Assembly: GCA_027475525.1 (NCBI GenBank)
Contig: JAMWFC010000082.1
Coordinates: 1,302,001 to 1,366,000, forward strand
Direction: 5' to 3'
DNA length: 64,000 nucleotides
From: Macrolepiota albuminosa
Taxonomy: Eukaryota; Basidiomycota; Agaricomycetes; Agaricales; Agaricaceae
Shown piece by piece: positions 1 to 11,414 of the stretch. The translations under genes were made by a program, and so were the position numbers. Each line of letters opens with the position of its first letter. The first letter of the stretch is position 1. A model generated the notes under the pieces. The model worked only from the letters and a program-made list of their open reading frames with translations, had not been told where the DNA came from and did not search any database.

Positions 1-107
1 CCCGGCGTCGGCGATGGCTGCGACGCCGGCGGACGCTGCCCAGACGCATTCGACGCTGCGTTCCCCATGGCTGTTCGTCGTGGTCCTGTTTGTCCCTGTT
101 GTCCTAT

Positions 108-595
108 ATGGCCCTCTCAGCCCTCGACGCATACAAGCAGCGCGACTCGTCCAAAGGTCCGTCCCCGTCCCCACACCCGTTCCCTGCCAACCATCCCCGC
201 AGTCATCGTCCGCTTCAAGGCCGTCGGCAATGCCCCCATCATGAAGCAGAACTTTTACAAGATCACCTCCAGCAACAGATTCCAGGCTGTCATCCAGTTC
301 CTCCGCAAGGAACTCGCCTGGCAGCCCACAGAGCCCCTCGTGAGTCTGCTCGATCCCCCCACGCACCCGCTCATCCCGCAGTTTACCTATGTCAATCTCG
401 CCTTTTCCCCCGCCCCAGACGACACCGTCTCCAATCTCTTCAAGGTCTGTCCCCGCTGCCTCTTACGTTTCCCCGCTCATCCCCCGTCAGTCCTTTGCCA
501 CAGACGGCCATCTCATCGTCAACTATAGGTACGCGTCGCGCTCCCGTCTGTTCGTTTCTCACCTCTGCGATAGCACGACCGCCGCATGGGGTTAA
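108..595 (+). CDS. ATG12: ATG12, ubiquitin-like autophagy conjugation protein
   Basis: Atg12 is the ubiquitin-like protein joined through its C-terminal glycine to Atg5; with Atg16 this conjugate promotes Atg8 lipidation at the phagophore. Coding exons read as 108-156, 203-339, 382-444, 491-528 and 574-595, with GT..AG introns of 42-46 nt. The product shows the family core VRFKAVGNAPIMKQ, then FTYVN-AFSPAPDDTVSNL, then DGHLIVNYS, and ends TTAAWG with the conjugation glycine as last residue before TAA (593-595). The frame is continuous at every junction, giving about 102 aa from the ATG at 108. The N-terminus is uncertain: an alternative first exon at 67-79 spliced to 121, or exons left of the window, fit equally well. 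AMP deaminase starts 55 bp downstream on the same strand. Confidence 0.94.
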
Positions 596-650
596 CTTAT
601 GTAATAGCCACGATCATTATCTAGTTATTAATACCTGTAACTACTTTACC

Positions 651-3586
651 ATGACTAGTGAAGACTCGTCCTTGTCCATTCCAAATGCAAGTGACGGTTT
701 CTTTGGGTATTCAGAAGAGAAGAGTCTCCAACAAGTACGTCGCTCGACCACGTCTATTCAAATACAACATATCTCGTTACTTAGATAGAAGAAAAATACT
801 GGGCCCAGCGCCGCACTTCTGACGCCCGCTCCGATGGTCCGTTTCCCGTGCTCTCACCTCTAGTCCAGCCCGGCTCTGCTCTCGAGGTCGAAGAAGAACC
901 AGGTTTGTCCCCGATAGACGAACTCGCCACCCTGTACCAATCCTTCCAAACATGTCTCGAGCTGCGCGACAAGTACATGGCAAAGTCCCTCCAGAGGCTC
1001 GGCGACAACCCCAAGGACCACGACGGCCACATCGCCGACGACGACCATCATCTCCCCTCCCCGCGCCACTTTGCAAAGTGGGAAATCTACCCCCCTCCTC
1101 CACCTCCCCATTGGCGCTGGTCCGATTCAGCCAACGGCCCCAGGAGCGATGGCTCCACCTACCCCGAGTCTGCACAGTTCCGCTTCGAAGATTGTCATAT
1201 CCCCGGTCCCCATCCCTGGTCGTTTGATATCGACGAAAAGGGCGTATTTCAAGTTTATGATGATGACAACGACGACGACAAGAAACCGGTATTTGACATT
1301 CCCAATATCCGCGAGTACTTTGTAGATTTGGATTACGTCCTCGGCGTCATCGCCCACGGGCCGACGAAGAGTTTTGCTTTTAGGAGGCTCAAGTACCTCG
1401 CGAGCAAGTTTGAGATGTACGCCTTGCTGAATGAGTCGCAGGAGACTGCAGACATGAAGGTGAGCACTCTCCTGTGTCGGTCCTGCGCACTTTGATTGAA
1501 ATTCATTCCTCTCAGCGTGTTCCTCATAGGTCAGTGCGGCGGCGCCCTATTCACTCACAATATGACTTTACTTTGATTCATTCCCTCAGGGATTTTTACA
1601 ATGTCCGAAAAGTCGATACACACGTACACCACTCTAGCAGCATGAACCAAAAACATCTCCTGCGCTTCATCAAGTCCAAAATGAAACACAGCCCCAACGT
1701 CCGTCACTCCCTCCCCCACTTTCTCTTGTCTAATCCCAATCCTAATCCAACCTCCTTTCTCTTCTAGGACGTCGTAATATTCCGCGACGGCGCAAAGCTA
1801 ACACTCGCACAAGTCTTCCAATCGCTCAAACTAACCGCGTACGATCTATCCATCGACACTCTGGACATGCACGCACACACCGACGCGTTCCACCGTTTCG
1901 ATAAATTCAACCTCAAGTATAACCCCCTGGGCGAATCCCGCCTGCGTGAGATCTTTCTCAAGACTGATAACTTGATCGAGGGTCGGTACCTCGCTGAGCT
2001 CACGCGGCGTACGTACCCTCTCTCGCCGTTCGAGTGAAAAAATTGGGACTGATTGATTGTTGGTTGGGTCTTTGGTAGAGGTGATGACGGATCTTGAACA
2101 GAGCAAGTACCAGGTATGTGCCCTCGTCTTTTGGACCCGCGAATGGTGGCTGATCCATGCGGGACGAATGTAGAATTGTGAATGGCGTATTAGTATATAC
2201 GGACGTGCGCCAGACGAATGGGACAAGCTCGCGCGTTGGGTTATCAATAATAAGCTGTACTCGCATAACGTGCGCTGGCTTATCCAGGTTCCACGGTTGT
2301 ACGACGTGTACAAGGCTAATGGGTCCATCGAGACTTTTGAAGACATCGTACTCAGTAAGTTTGAGATCGTCTTTCTACCGACGACGACGACGATGACGAC
2401 GAATCCTACCCTACCCAGATGTATTCCGCCCGCTATTCGAAGTGACGAAAGACCCCAGATCGCATCCCGAGCTACACGTGTTCCTGCAGCGCGTGATAGG
2501 GTTCGACACTGTCGATGATGAATCGAAAGTCGAGAGGAGGATATACAAGAAGTTTCCGTATCCCCGGCTGTGGAGTACACCTCAGTCGCCGCCGTATTCG
2601 TATTGGTGAGCCGTGTCTCGCTGTGTGTGTTTTTGCTTGGATTCGTTGTGCTGATGATGGGGGGAAGGATTTATTATATGTTTGCCAATATGGCTAGTCT
2701 TAATCACTGGAGACAGCTCCGCGGGTTCAGTACGTCCCTCTCCCCCCCTCCACACTCCACACTCACTCACTCACTCACTAACTCACTCCCACACTCCCAC
2801 TCCCACACTCACCCCCCCTGTCCCCGCACCCGCAGACACATTCGTCTTCCGCCCGCACTGCGGTGAAGCAGGCGACACGGACCACCTAACATCCGCCTTC
2901 CTCTGCTCGCACTCCATCTCGCACGGGATCCTCCTCCGCAAAGTCCCCGCACTCCAGTATTTGTTCTATCTCAGGCAGATCGGCATCGCGATGAGCCCGC
3001 TGAGCAATAATGCCCTGTTTTTGACGTATGAGAGGAATCCACTGCCAGAGTTTTTTAGGACGGGGTTGAATGTTAGTTTGAGCACGGATGATCCGTTGCA
3101 GTTTCATTTTACGAAGGTGAGTGGGTGTGTGGAGGGAGGTGTAGATGAAGATGACGCTGACGCGTTGGGTTGATAGGAGCCGCTGCTCGAGGAGTACAGC
3201 GTCGCTGCGCACGTGAGTTCCATGTCCATGTCCATGTTTCGTCTCCTTATTAACTCTTTTTCTTTTTAGATATACAAACTGACACAAAGCTCGCTGGCGG
3301 AGCTCGCCCGGAACTCGGTCGTGCAGAGTGGGTTTGAGATGGAGGTTAAGCGCCATTGGCTCGGTGCGCATTGGTACCTACCTGGGGCGGAGGGGAATGA
3401 TATCCATAAGGTCTGTCGCGCTTTTTTTTGTGTGTTTTGTTATTGGTGCGGAGTGTGCGTACACATGCGCCTTGATGCTGATTTTTGGTTGTTTGGGGTT
3501 AGACGAATGTGCCGGATATTAGACTTGCGTTTCGGCATCGGACGCTGCTTGATGAGCTTGAGATGATTGGGGGTGGGAGGAGTTGA
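651..3586 (+). CDS. AMD1: AMP deaminase (AMP aminohydrolase), 13 exons
   Basis: Converts AMP to IMP and ammonia in the purine nucleotide cycle; cytosolic metal-dependent enzyme of the adenosine/AMP deaminase superfamily. Exons read as 651-734, 785-1459, 1516-1529, 1590-1698, 1768-2008, 2079-2113, 2174-2354, 2419-2605, 2668-2729, 2836-3116, 3177-3212, 3270-3410 and 3503-3586. They sum to 2130 nt, a whole number of codons (709 aa plus TGA). Visible family signatures are [14 protein letters not shown] (metal-binding histidines), [23 protein letters not shown], and the active-site [11 protein letters not shown] near the C-terminus. The 14-nt third exon encodes only part of the RVPHR segment and is needed to keep frame. 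The N-terminus is acidic and poorly conserved; the ATG at 651 gives the only in-frame first exon seen. The 2730-2835 intron carries a CACT-rich microsatellite. Length is near that of the animal enzymes and a little short for fungi, so a missing 5' exon is possible. Confidence 0.96.
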
Positions 3587-4825
3587 GGGGACAACGGGGA
3601 GGTTGACGAGCGGGGAATTAGGTTAGGATTAGTGTTGGTGTTTTTGTTGTTGTAAGGTTAGGTGGGAACTGCCAAGTCTGGCTGTTTGAAAGATGGTTTT
3701 TTTTTCGTGGCTCTTGGATCAGGAACGCCAGAGATGAATGAAATTGGGGACGAGAGATGGTCTTGTAGGGGTTAGTACATACCTCTCCCGATTATACTGA
3801 CTGCGTGAATCTCGCCTTGGAACAGTCGGCCAATTGTGGACACTAGGTAAACTAGTTGAGTAAAACGCAGATATGTTTTTTTTTCTGTTTGTGTTGATTT
3901 TTGGTTCAAGTTTATGGGATCCGGGACGTTGAATATTCGCGATGTTTGTCTTTCGCGCCTCGCTCGTTATTAGGCACGTATCGGGATCTGATGCGGTCCC
4001 ATTTTGGAGATAGAAGCACGATCTCCTATATATCTCTTTCTCTAAGTTGACAAAACACCCGCAGGATTAAATAACCATGTTAGACAATCAGATGATTCAC
4101 TTTGATTGTTTAAAATGCAGGGTCAGAAAATGACCTTTCCGGCCGAGATATTATTCATGTGCCCTTGAAATCCCTACTTAAGATCCCAAAGTACGTACAA
4201 GATCGACAGTGTGGACATTTGGCAGGATTGTTAAACACAGAACGAAGTTTTCGATAACGGATCTGTTGTCCATTACCACGCTGGCTTTACTTTCCAAGGC
4301 GATTGTGATTAGCAGCTTGTAGAAATACAATAACTTGTGCTTACCGCACTAACATGCCTAATTCTGGGGAATGACTGAGGACTTGGCATCTCCTACACAA
4401 TTTCCCATATACGTACTACTGGCTTGTAATCACCCAATCCCTGGAACGCTAAGAAGTGCTTCCGGAATTCTGAGCAAGTTCGAGATAGAACCAGTAGAGT
4501 ATCTCTGTGTTCGTATCGACGAGGGGAGAGAAGGACTAGGTAGAGAGCGATAAAGTTTTTGCGGAAGGGGATCGGAATTGTGGTATTAATTCGAGGCGAG
4601 GATTGAGAGCGGTTGAGGGAGACGTCTTGTTGAGTGTATTCGCGAGTGTTGCGTGAGAAACGATAATATTTCTGAGTCCGAGAGGTTCTCGAGTCAGCTC
4701 CTCCGCTGGAGCCGAACTCAAGCTAACTACGAGGGACTAATAATTGAGCGAGTAGTGAGTAATGTGTAGAATGAGTAAGTATGAATAGGGATGGTGGGTG
4801 GGGATGAAACGCGTGACGCAATGAG
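3587..4825. other. intergenic, 3' side of AMP deaminase
   Basis: The first 100-200 bp are presumably the AMP deaminase 3' UTR. No frame here has codon structure or motifs I can support, and the short ORFs near 4371-4553 and 4536-4721 look random. No tRNA or rRNA gene was recognised. This is the last stretch before repeat sequence begins. Confidence 0.5.
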
Positions 4826-5046
4826 ATCGGCGAGCGAGCGCTGCGAGCGCAGTGTGAGACGACGTAGGTGAGATGAAAGTAATACGTACCTGCGAGCGCA
4901 GTGTGAGACGACGTTGTCGTTGTGACTGGCGCTCGCAGTAATATATCAAAATGAAACAATGGTGTGATATGAGAAAGGGAACTGAAAGAGATGTGATATT
5001 GATATTGGTGTGATATGAGAAAGGGAACTGAAAGAGATGTGATATT
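4826..5046. repeat. two short tandem repeats (periods 49 and 46 bp)
   Basis: A unit containing CTGCGAGCGCAGTGTGAGAC occurs twice about 49 bp apart (near 4841 and 4890). A second unit beginning GGTGTGATATGAGAAAGGG occurs at 4961 and again at 5007, 46 bp apart. Periods differ from the 77-bp duplications elsewhere, so these look like genuine minisatellite duplications. No coding function is visible. Confidence 0.75.
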
Positions 5047-5614
5047 AGGACAGTGACGGCGATCTAATCTTTGCCCGAATTAACCCCGGGCAACCCCCCT
5101 TCACTTGCCCGATCCAAGATGGGACAGGATCCCGCTCCTTATTTCGGGAGACAGTTTCATGACCAAGCCTGGGCCTATAGTGATGGGGTAAGCACGTGAG
5201 TCCGGTTGCTCATTGCATGAGACAGTCTGCACACGTCTTAAAACTGTTCAGTATATCGTCTGTGTAGCATGCACAGAAGAAGGAGCCGGTATGGAGGCTT
5301 TGAATTCAAGTGAAAGCACAATGGTTGGGAACCAGCAAAGTCGCGAAGATATCAAGTCGTACCTCCAACCAAGTCCAGCTTTCACTGGGCGGCATGGAGG
5401 CCCAGCATATGGCACCCTTGGCATTGACTTTCACCATCACGTGAAACCGTCAAGGCCAATTATTTCTACAGGTGATAATAGGCCTCAAAGGCCCTTGGCA
5501 TTGACTTTCACCATCACGTGAAACCGTCAAGGCCAATTATTTCTACAGGTGATAATAGGCCTCAAAGGCCTTTGGAGGTTGGTGGTACTACACCTAAACC
5601 CCGTTATGGAACGG
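5047..5614. other. non-coding stretch left of the solo LTR
   Basis: No convincing gene. It holds a 77-bp tandem duplication (5415-5568). An ORF at 5213-5521 (+) has no recognisable domain and is extended by that duplication, so I do not call it a gene. It ends at the ACGG target site of the solo LTR. Confidence 0.45.
5415..5568. repeat. 77-bp perfect tandem duplication #1
   Basis: Copies start at 5415 and 5492. Same period as 23 others in the window; probable assembly overlap. Confidence 0.85.
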
Positions 5615-6634
5615 TGATAGGCTTCTACTCGGACTGAGCGCATCAAGGGACATTATGGGTCGACCGACACTTGACACACTGGAGACTCTAGCGACCAGCC
5701 TTGGTACAGAGCAGCCCTAGCATTGGCGCTCTATGGCAAGACTTATCCATTTATTCTAATCACCAGTGCCAACCTCTCAGCACACTCCACCCATTTACTT
5801 TGAAGACCAAGGAGGCTCAGAACTCATAGCGCTTGACCAATCCCCGATCAATACCAAAAGGAGTTGGCAATTGGCGCTGTCCATCACTAAGACACTTCAA
5901 TCAGAAGTCTAAAGGAATCAATGACGACGAGACAGGATATACGCAGACCCACCATTCAAATCTATCAAAAAGATGGTACAATGTTTAGCACCGGAATTAG
6001 CGCTCACGGCGTCTGTCAAGGATTCCCCGACCATACCCCGGGATGACTTGGCCAATTAAACTACATCAAAAGTGAGCAAACCTGTACCATTTCTAAGTAG
6101 TTTTAGAGTCGCCGTTGGTCGCCGTCACTCATGTGCTGCAGGTCACCGTTGACAGATGGCCATTAACTACAACTGCGAAGAAAGATGCTAACTTCTAGCG
6201 CCGTCAATAGACTTATTTTGGAAACACCGTAGTGCATAGTATAAAAACTAGCTACTTGCCATGTATATAACAACGAATCGTAACCTCTTGAGCACCCAAG
6301 TTACACTTAGTGTTCAATTCGCGCTAGCTTTGCCTGACTTCGTCACCAAGTTCGGCACTAGCTTCGTCTATCTCGTCCTCGTCATTTACGGTGCCACCTA
6401 CGGGCACACTACGCTGCGCTATTCATCTTACTCTCTGTATCTCCACTTAAGCTACGATGCTAACCGTTTGCTAGGTAGCATCTAAGGCGCTAACATCTAG
6501 CGCACCGCCCTATCACATCAACTCAAGCACACCGGGACCCTGCCGGGACTCCTCATAAACCCGCATGCCAGGCACTGGAGACGGCGTTGTACTGCGTATA
6601 TGTCCAGCGCACCCAACCACAGTTGGCGTCATCA
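5615..6634 (+). mobile_element. solo LTR, TE-E family
   Basis: It begins TGATAGGCTTC and ends GGCGTCATCA, matching the reverse complement of the TE-E LTRs (36380-37423, 49504-50547) along its length with small indels. It is 1020 bp against 1044. It is flanked by ACGG at 5611-5614 and 6635-6638, a 4-bp TSD like the ACGT of TE-E. No internal sequence follows, so it is a solo LTR, presumably left by LTR-LTR recombination. Several differences from TE-E are CpG to TpG/CpA, so this is an older insertion. Confidence 0.92.
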
Positions 6635-7186
6635 ACGGTATCAGTTTATATCTCATGGCAAAATTTTTCCAAATTTGCGATTGGAATTTTGGCAGTCAGG
6701 ACGTTTGGAAGGTGGCAATTTCAAAGCGGCAGTTCCAATTTTTTTTGTGTCACCTAATAACAGTTCCAATTTCCAATTTCCTTCATGTTATGAAGTTCAG
6801 AGTTCCAAGAAAAACAATGTTATATTCAAGACATATAAAACAAATATTATCTACTCTTTTGAAGTCGGTGCCGTTGACGGAAAGCCTCCAGAAGTTCCTA
6901 CAACACTGCCATGAGGACCATATTCCCCAGCGCCTGGTTCTATCAGTGGTACTCCTACTCCTCTGACAGGGACATTCATGGGAGCGGGGCCAGAAGGGGC
7001 AGGAGGCACAATAATCCCAGGATTGTAACCACCATGAGAGATGTATTGAGCTGCATGGTGGGGCCCACCATAGGCAATATATATATGCCCATGGATGCAA
7101 CACTGTATGGGCCAGGAACGGAACCAAAGTGGGCTGGGTTTGAGGGGAAGTGTCAAGAAAATCACCAAGTATATTCCAAGTTCTGA
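6635..7186. other. unassigned sequence with a possible Gly/Pro-rich minus-strand coding remnant
   Basis: Between the solo LTR and the TE-A leader. On the minus strand, about 6851-7165 is open and reads as a Gly/Pro-rich peptide (for example GGYNPGIIVPPAPSGPAPMN), more protein-like than chance. No start, splice pattern or family is recognisable. It could be an exon of a broken host gene or part of an older transposon. Confidence 0.25.
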
Positions 7187-7510
7187 TTCATTCTAATTTT
7201 GTCGACTTCTCCTTATTCAAATTCTCATTCTTCTTTTTTCTCCTTTTCCTTTTCTTATCTTGTCATACATGACCTCATAGACTGATTCAGTTTCCTATTC
7301 TTTATTGCTCCTTATTTACTTCTCCTTTACATAACTACATATAAAAACTCTGTCTTCATTACAAGTCCCTAGGCAATCAACACAGTTGTTTCGTCTCAAT
7401 CTCAGTCATTCTAAGTTCCATCTCAAAACTCTGAATCTAAATCTGCTTATTCTATTTGAACGCTCTAGTTATCATCTGCGCTCTGACAAAGTTTGATTGC
7501 TTCTCGTTAT
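7187..7510 (+). promoter_or_regulatory. TE-A leader: pyrimidine tract and TATA box before gag
   Basis: A T/C-rich tract at about 7200-7330 is followed by TATAAAA at 7340-7346, about 165 bp upstream of the TE-A gag ATG (7511). This fits a fungal promoter or an LTR U3/R region, but I found no matching second LTR in the window, so the left end of TE-A cannot be fixed. Confidence 0.45.
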
Positions 7511-7746
7511 ATGGCCATGACTTCTGTCTATCCAGACTACAATTCCCTGACCACTCAGCCACCATCCTTGAATTCTGAATACTACGTTCCCCACACCTCT
7601 CCTGGTATTGACTTCACTCAACTTGCCGGTAACTTCAATCCTACAGCAATACCTCCGATGGAGCAAAGTCAAAACCCAGGCACAGCAGGAAACACTCCTG
7701 TTCTTACATCTGAATTCGCTGCAATTCTTGCTCAGCTTACACATAA
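7511..7746 (+). pseudogene. TE-A gag, N-terminal piece (interrupted by TE-B)
   Basis: Open frame from ATG 7511 (a second ATG is at 7517) to the TE-B insertion point. It ends in codons for LTHN, the last base being the first base of TE-B. Removing TE-B together with one CATAA target copy joins this piece in frame to 19293 onward, continuing as NQTMLQNSLIDVMKE. The whole piece is a Gag N-terminus of a Ty3/gypsy-like element and is broken by the insertion. Confidence 0.8.
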
Positions 7747-7971
7747 TGTAGCGTAGTCCGCTATGTGGTGTTGGCCACATAGCTTTACTTACTGTAGGAT
7801 ATTATATTATTATTATAATATAATATTATTATTTACATTACTATAAATACCGTACATGTGCTGCTTACTAAGCAGCTTATTTTGTGTTACACCTACATAG
7901 TCAATAGACCGGTCTGGTCTGATTCTGTACTGTGTGAACATTAAGCTCACAAACACCGTAACTTCGTTACA
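7747..7971 (+). repeat. TE-B 5' LTR (225 bp)
   Basis: TG..CA ends. Contains an AT-rich near-palindrome around 7798-7836 and TATAAATA near 7842. It differs from the 3' LTR at about two positions (one CpG) plus the 77-bp duplication. It is followed directly by seven T residues; no obvious tRNA primer-binding site beginning TGG is seen. Confidence 0.92.
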
Positions 7972-8102
7972 TTTTTTTGAATCTGCCAGCTAGGATCTAT
8001 TGCCTAGCACCCGACGTCAGTCGCTGAGTTCGTTGACAGAACTCTATCAGCTTCTCGAGCTTCTTGCACAGCCACACCGTGCAAATTTCAAACAGGGAAA
8101 CG

Positions 8103-11100
8103 ATGAGTAATCCCATACCTGCAGTTTCCACTGATGGCGGGCGGAATGCTCACGATCTACGGGGAGACCCAGCAGACACCCAGGACACGTCAGCGACCAA
8201 TGCGGGTCAGGCGAGACCCAAGGTTCGAGACCAAGGTCGGAGCACCGACCTGACCGGGAACGAAAGCGAGGCCCGGAGAGCTGAAAGCTCACAGCAGGAC
8301 GGTCAGCAACGTCTCCAGGATAAGATGCCAGGGGGATTAACTCCCCCAGTTACGCAGCTGCCAGGAGGACTGCGGCGGTCCAGCCGATTAGCGTCCAAAG
8401 GGCCCCCTGAAGATGGCCGACAGTCGACAGGCGCCTATGGCGCCCCAGGAGACACCGAATCGTTGGTACGGACTGGGAAATCTATCCCTTCAAACCGGAG
8501 TAGTGGGACTAGGTGGCCCACAGCGGGCCCAATGCCTTCCAAGATAGCGGAAGCCTGCATCGAAGAGGTACCGGAGGAGGCTGCGAGCCCTGAAGTGTCC
8601 CGCACGGAAAACCGATTCCCGCACACACCAGCGGTGGAGGAAGTTCAGGAGGCTGTAGAGCCTCCAGAGGAGGTGATTGAGTCGTCGAGTGACGATGACA
8701 TTGGAGCAGAGGAACAGCGGCTGAAAACCGCGTACACCGTGCACTTGCGAGTATTCTGGGACTTGCACCCAGAGGTGATGAAATACACCACCCAAGCGCG
8801 ACTCGAGCGCTACGTGTCAGCACATATAGTAGCACTTAGACGACAAGGGCATGAAGTGCCCAATGTATTCAGTACGAAATATACTGATTTGATGGTGAGA
8901 GTGCTCACTATGGAGCTGCAAATGTATGTGCAGCGTAAGGCCACACGGCAATCAGGGGTCTCGACCCCCTGGAGCCAAACGTCCGAGGAATGCTCGGCAC
9001 GACGCAATCAAGACGTCGGAATCGAGCTAGTGGAGGCACTAGCACGGGCGCAGGAAGTGCCCAAAGTAAGACCGGTGAGTACTTTTTATACTCCAGCAGG
9101 ACAAGGGTGGCGTGAGGAGCCCCCGCACATGCGTAACCAAGACCGTAGGACAGATATGTCAGGTCCGGATGGGCACGATAGTACTGTGCTCAAGGTAGAA
9201 AGTGAGGCATCTGGGATGCCGCGCGTGCCCATGGCGGAAACGTTAAGCGACAGAGTCGCGTACCAACGTATGCGCAACGGTGACCTCAGGACTAAGGGAC
9301 AATCCCTTATTGACGATCAGGGCATCGTATTCGAGGGCACTAAGCCCATTGACGAGATGCGTCGTCAGTTCGTCATGCAGGGTCAGGAGAATCAAGCTTC
9401 TCCAGGTCCAGGGCGGCGCAATGATCATGATCGAGGAGACTTCCTCGATCGAAATGGCGCCACGAGACGTGATGTCCCTGGTAACGACCAGGATGACAGC
9501 CCTAGGTCGACTCCTCGAAACGAGGGCAATTATGACCACAGTCGAGGAGGCTCGGGACGTCCTCCGCAAGGTGGATGAGGGAAGTCGCTTCCCCAAGCCG
9601 CTGATTTGGCGACTAGATCCCCGGGTCAGCAGGAGGCCATTTGAATGCATCGTGAAGCCATGCACGATTGCCTGCATCGAGTAGTCGATGATGCCCTGGG
9701 CGTAACCCTACGGTTACCAGACGGAGTGAAGCTGCGTAAAGCAGACAGTAGGCACATTCGCGCCTATACAGGCACGTCCAAGTTCAGCGACCTGGAAGAT
9801 TGGGCGATGGACGTATGCACCCATCTCGCCATGTGCTTATATGGAGGTGACCGTATGAAACAAGAACGAATCTTCGTTCTGCCTGAGTTCTTGGCCGGAG
9901 AGGCCATGGGGTGGTTTCGACGGGCAGTATTGCACGTCAACCGTGTCCAAAATGACTGGACGTTCAAAGGAGTCCTTACCGGATTGTACGATCGATTTGT
10001 ACACCCCTCAATGCTCCAGGACGCACGGCGGGACTTCCAGTCCGCCAAGTACACCGAGAAGTTGGGGGTACAAGGGTTCTATGATACCCTTAATGACCAT
10101 GCCCAGAACATGGCTGTTTACCTAGACGGGTATACAATGCTTGAAACGTTCTTGGATGGCATTCCAGCGGACATGCGCCGCTATTTGATACGTGAGGACG
10201 GATTGTCCCCAGAAGTCAACGATGTTGAAGAATTTGTGGCATATGCCATACAGTATGAGCAGTCTCTGAAGACTGCTAACCACTACGAACACCGGAGTGG
10301 ACACAGAGGGGGACCCAGGCAACTACCGCCTGGTGGGACACCCTCACGGGGTCAGCATGTAGGGACCTTCTTGGCCAAAAAGGCCGATTTGGACCGTGAC
10401 CGCAACACGCGGTTTGTTGTACGCAGAACCCCTGCTGCGAACCGAGGACGGAGCCGCCTACGCCCAGAGCGGGTGCCGGACGGAGAACGTCCTAAACCAA
10501 GGCCGGACTTCAAGCCGGCCAACCCACCGGGGCAGGCGGGGACTTGTTTCGCGTGTGGCCAACCAGGCCACTACGCTACCAACTGCCCTGCGAAGCCAGG
10601 TACCCCGAGGAAGGGGTATACACCCCGCGCCCACCTTCGAGCTGCACATACTGCAGCTGCGAGTGGGAGTGATGGAGACGTATCTGCCGATTCTGAGGCA
10701 GAGCACCCCACAAACGACCAGGAGCCCCCAGAGGAGGCATCGGGCGCCGAGCCCGAGAGTGTGGTCGTGGAGGGGGAGGAGTACGTCACAGTCGACGTAT
10801 ATGACGACGCCTACGACAATGAGTACTACAGTCATGACAGCGACTCCGAGTGCCTAGCGGCGATGACAGATTGGCCATCCACAAATGATCCTGAACGGAA
10901 TAACGTGGTTCGGATGAAGAAGGTGACTCTTCGTCGTGCAGAGGGCACTTTACAGCGCCCTATATTGAAACGAGCAGACAAGGAGTGCCTGGTCTCGTAT
11001 GTGGACGTAGAAGGCCACAAGGCATGGACCTTATGGGACTCTGGGAGCACTATGTCGGGTATAACGCCCCAGTTTGCCCATGTGTACGGAATATCCGTGC

Positions 11101-11414
11101 AGGAGTTGGATACGCCCTTGGCGTTACAGCTGGGCACCGTAGGGAGCCAAGCCATGGTACAGTATGGGACAAATGTGAATGTCCAAACGCCAGGCTTACG
11201 TAGCCGGGAATACATGGATGTAGCGAACTTTGATCGCTACGATATGATACTGGGAACGCCATTCATGCGGCGTAACAAAGTCATATTAGACTTTGACCAT
11301 TGTCAGGTGCTAGTGAATGGGAAAGTTATCCCAGCCGAGCGAGCTACAGCAGACAACACTGATAATTGTCTGCAATGCCATCGCACTACGGAGAAACGCA
11401 AGGACTCTCCATGA
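8103..11414 (+). pseudogene. TE-B gag and protease, one frame with TGA stops
   Basis: One frame runs from ATG 8103 through TGA at 9576-9578 and 9642-9644 to TGA 11412-11414. The N-terminal third is acidic and low in complexity. The Gag capsid-like region (about 9660-10300) has DWAMDVCTHLA, EAMGWFRRAVL and ETFLDGIPADMRR. A CCHC zinc knuckle CFACGQPGHYATNC follows near 10548, then the aspartic protease with active-site DSGS near 11037 and the ILGTPF motif near 11250. TE-G has the Gag part as one uninterrupted ORF, so the stops here are decay. Alternatives such as programmed UGA read-through are less likely because TGA also falls inside integrase. Confidence 0.88.

Noticed and set aside
777..1175. 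Minus-strand ORFs opposite the AMP deaminase exon
   Set aside because: Shadow of a long acidic coding exon; no start context, splice sites or motifs of their own.
5213..5521. 102-codon plus-strand ORF
   Set aside because: Extended by the 77-bp duplication, no domain and no promoter or intron evidence.
7798..7836. AT-rich near-palindrome in the TE-B LTR as a separate MITE
   Set aside because: It is part of the LTR, present in both LTR copies, and lacks its own target duplication.
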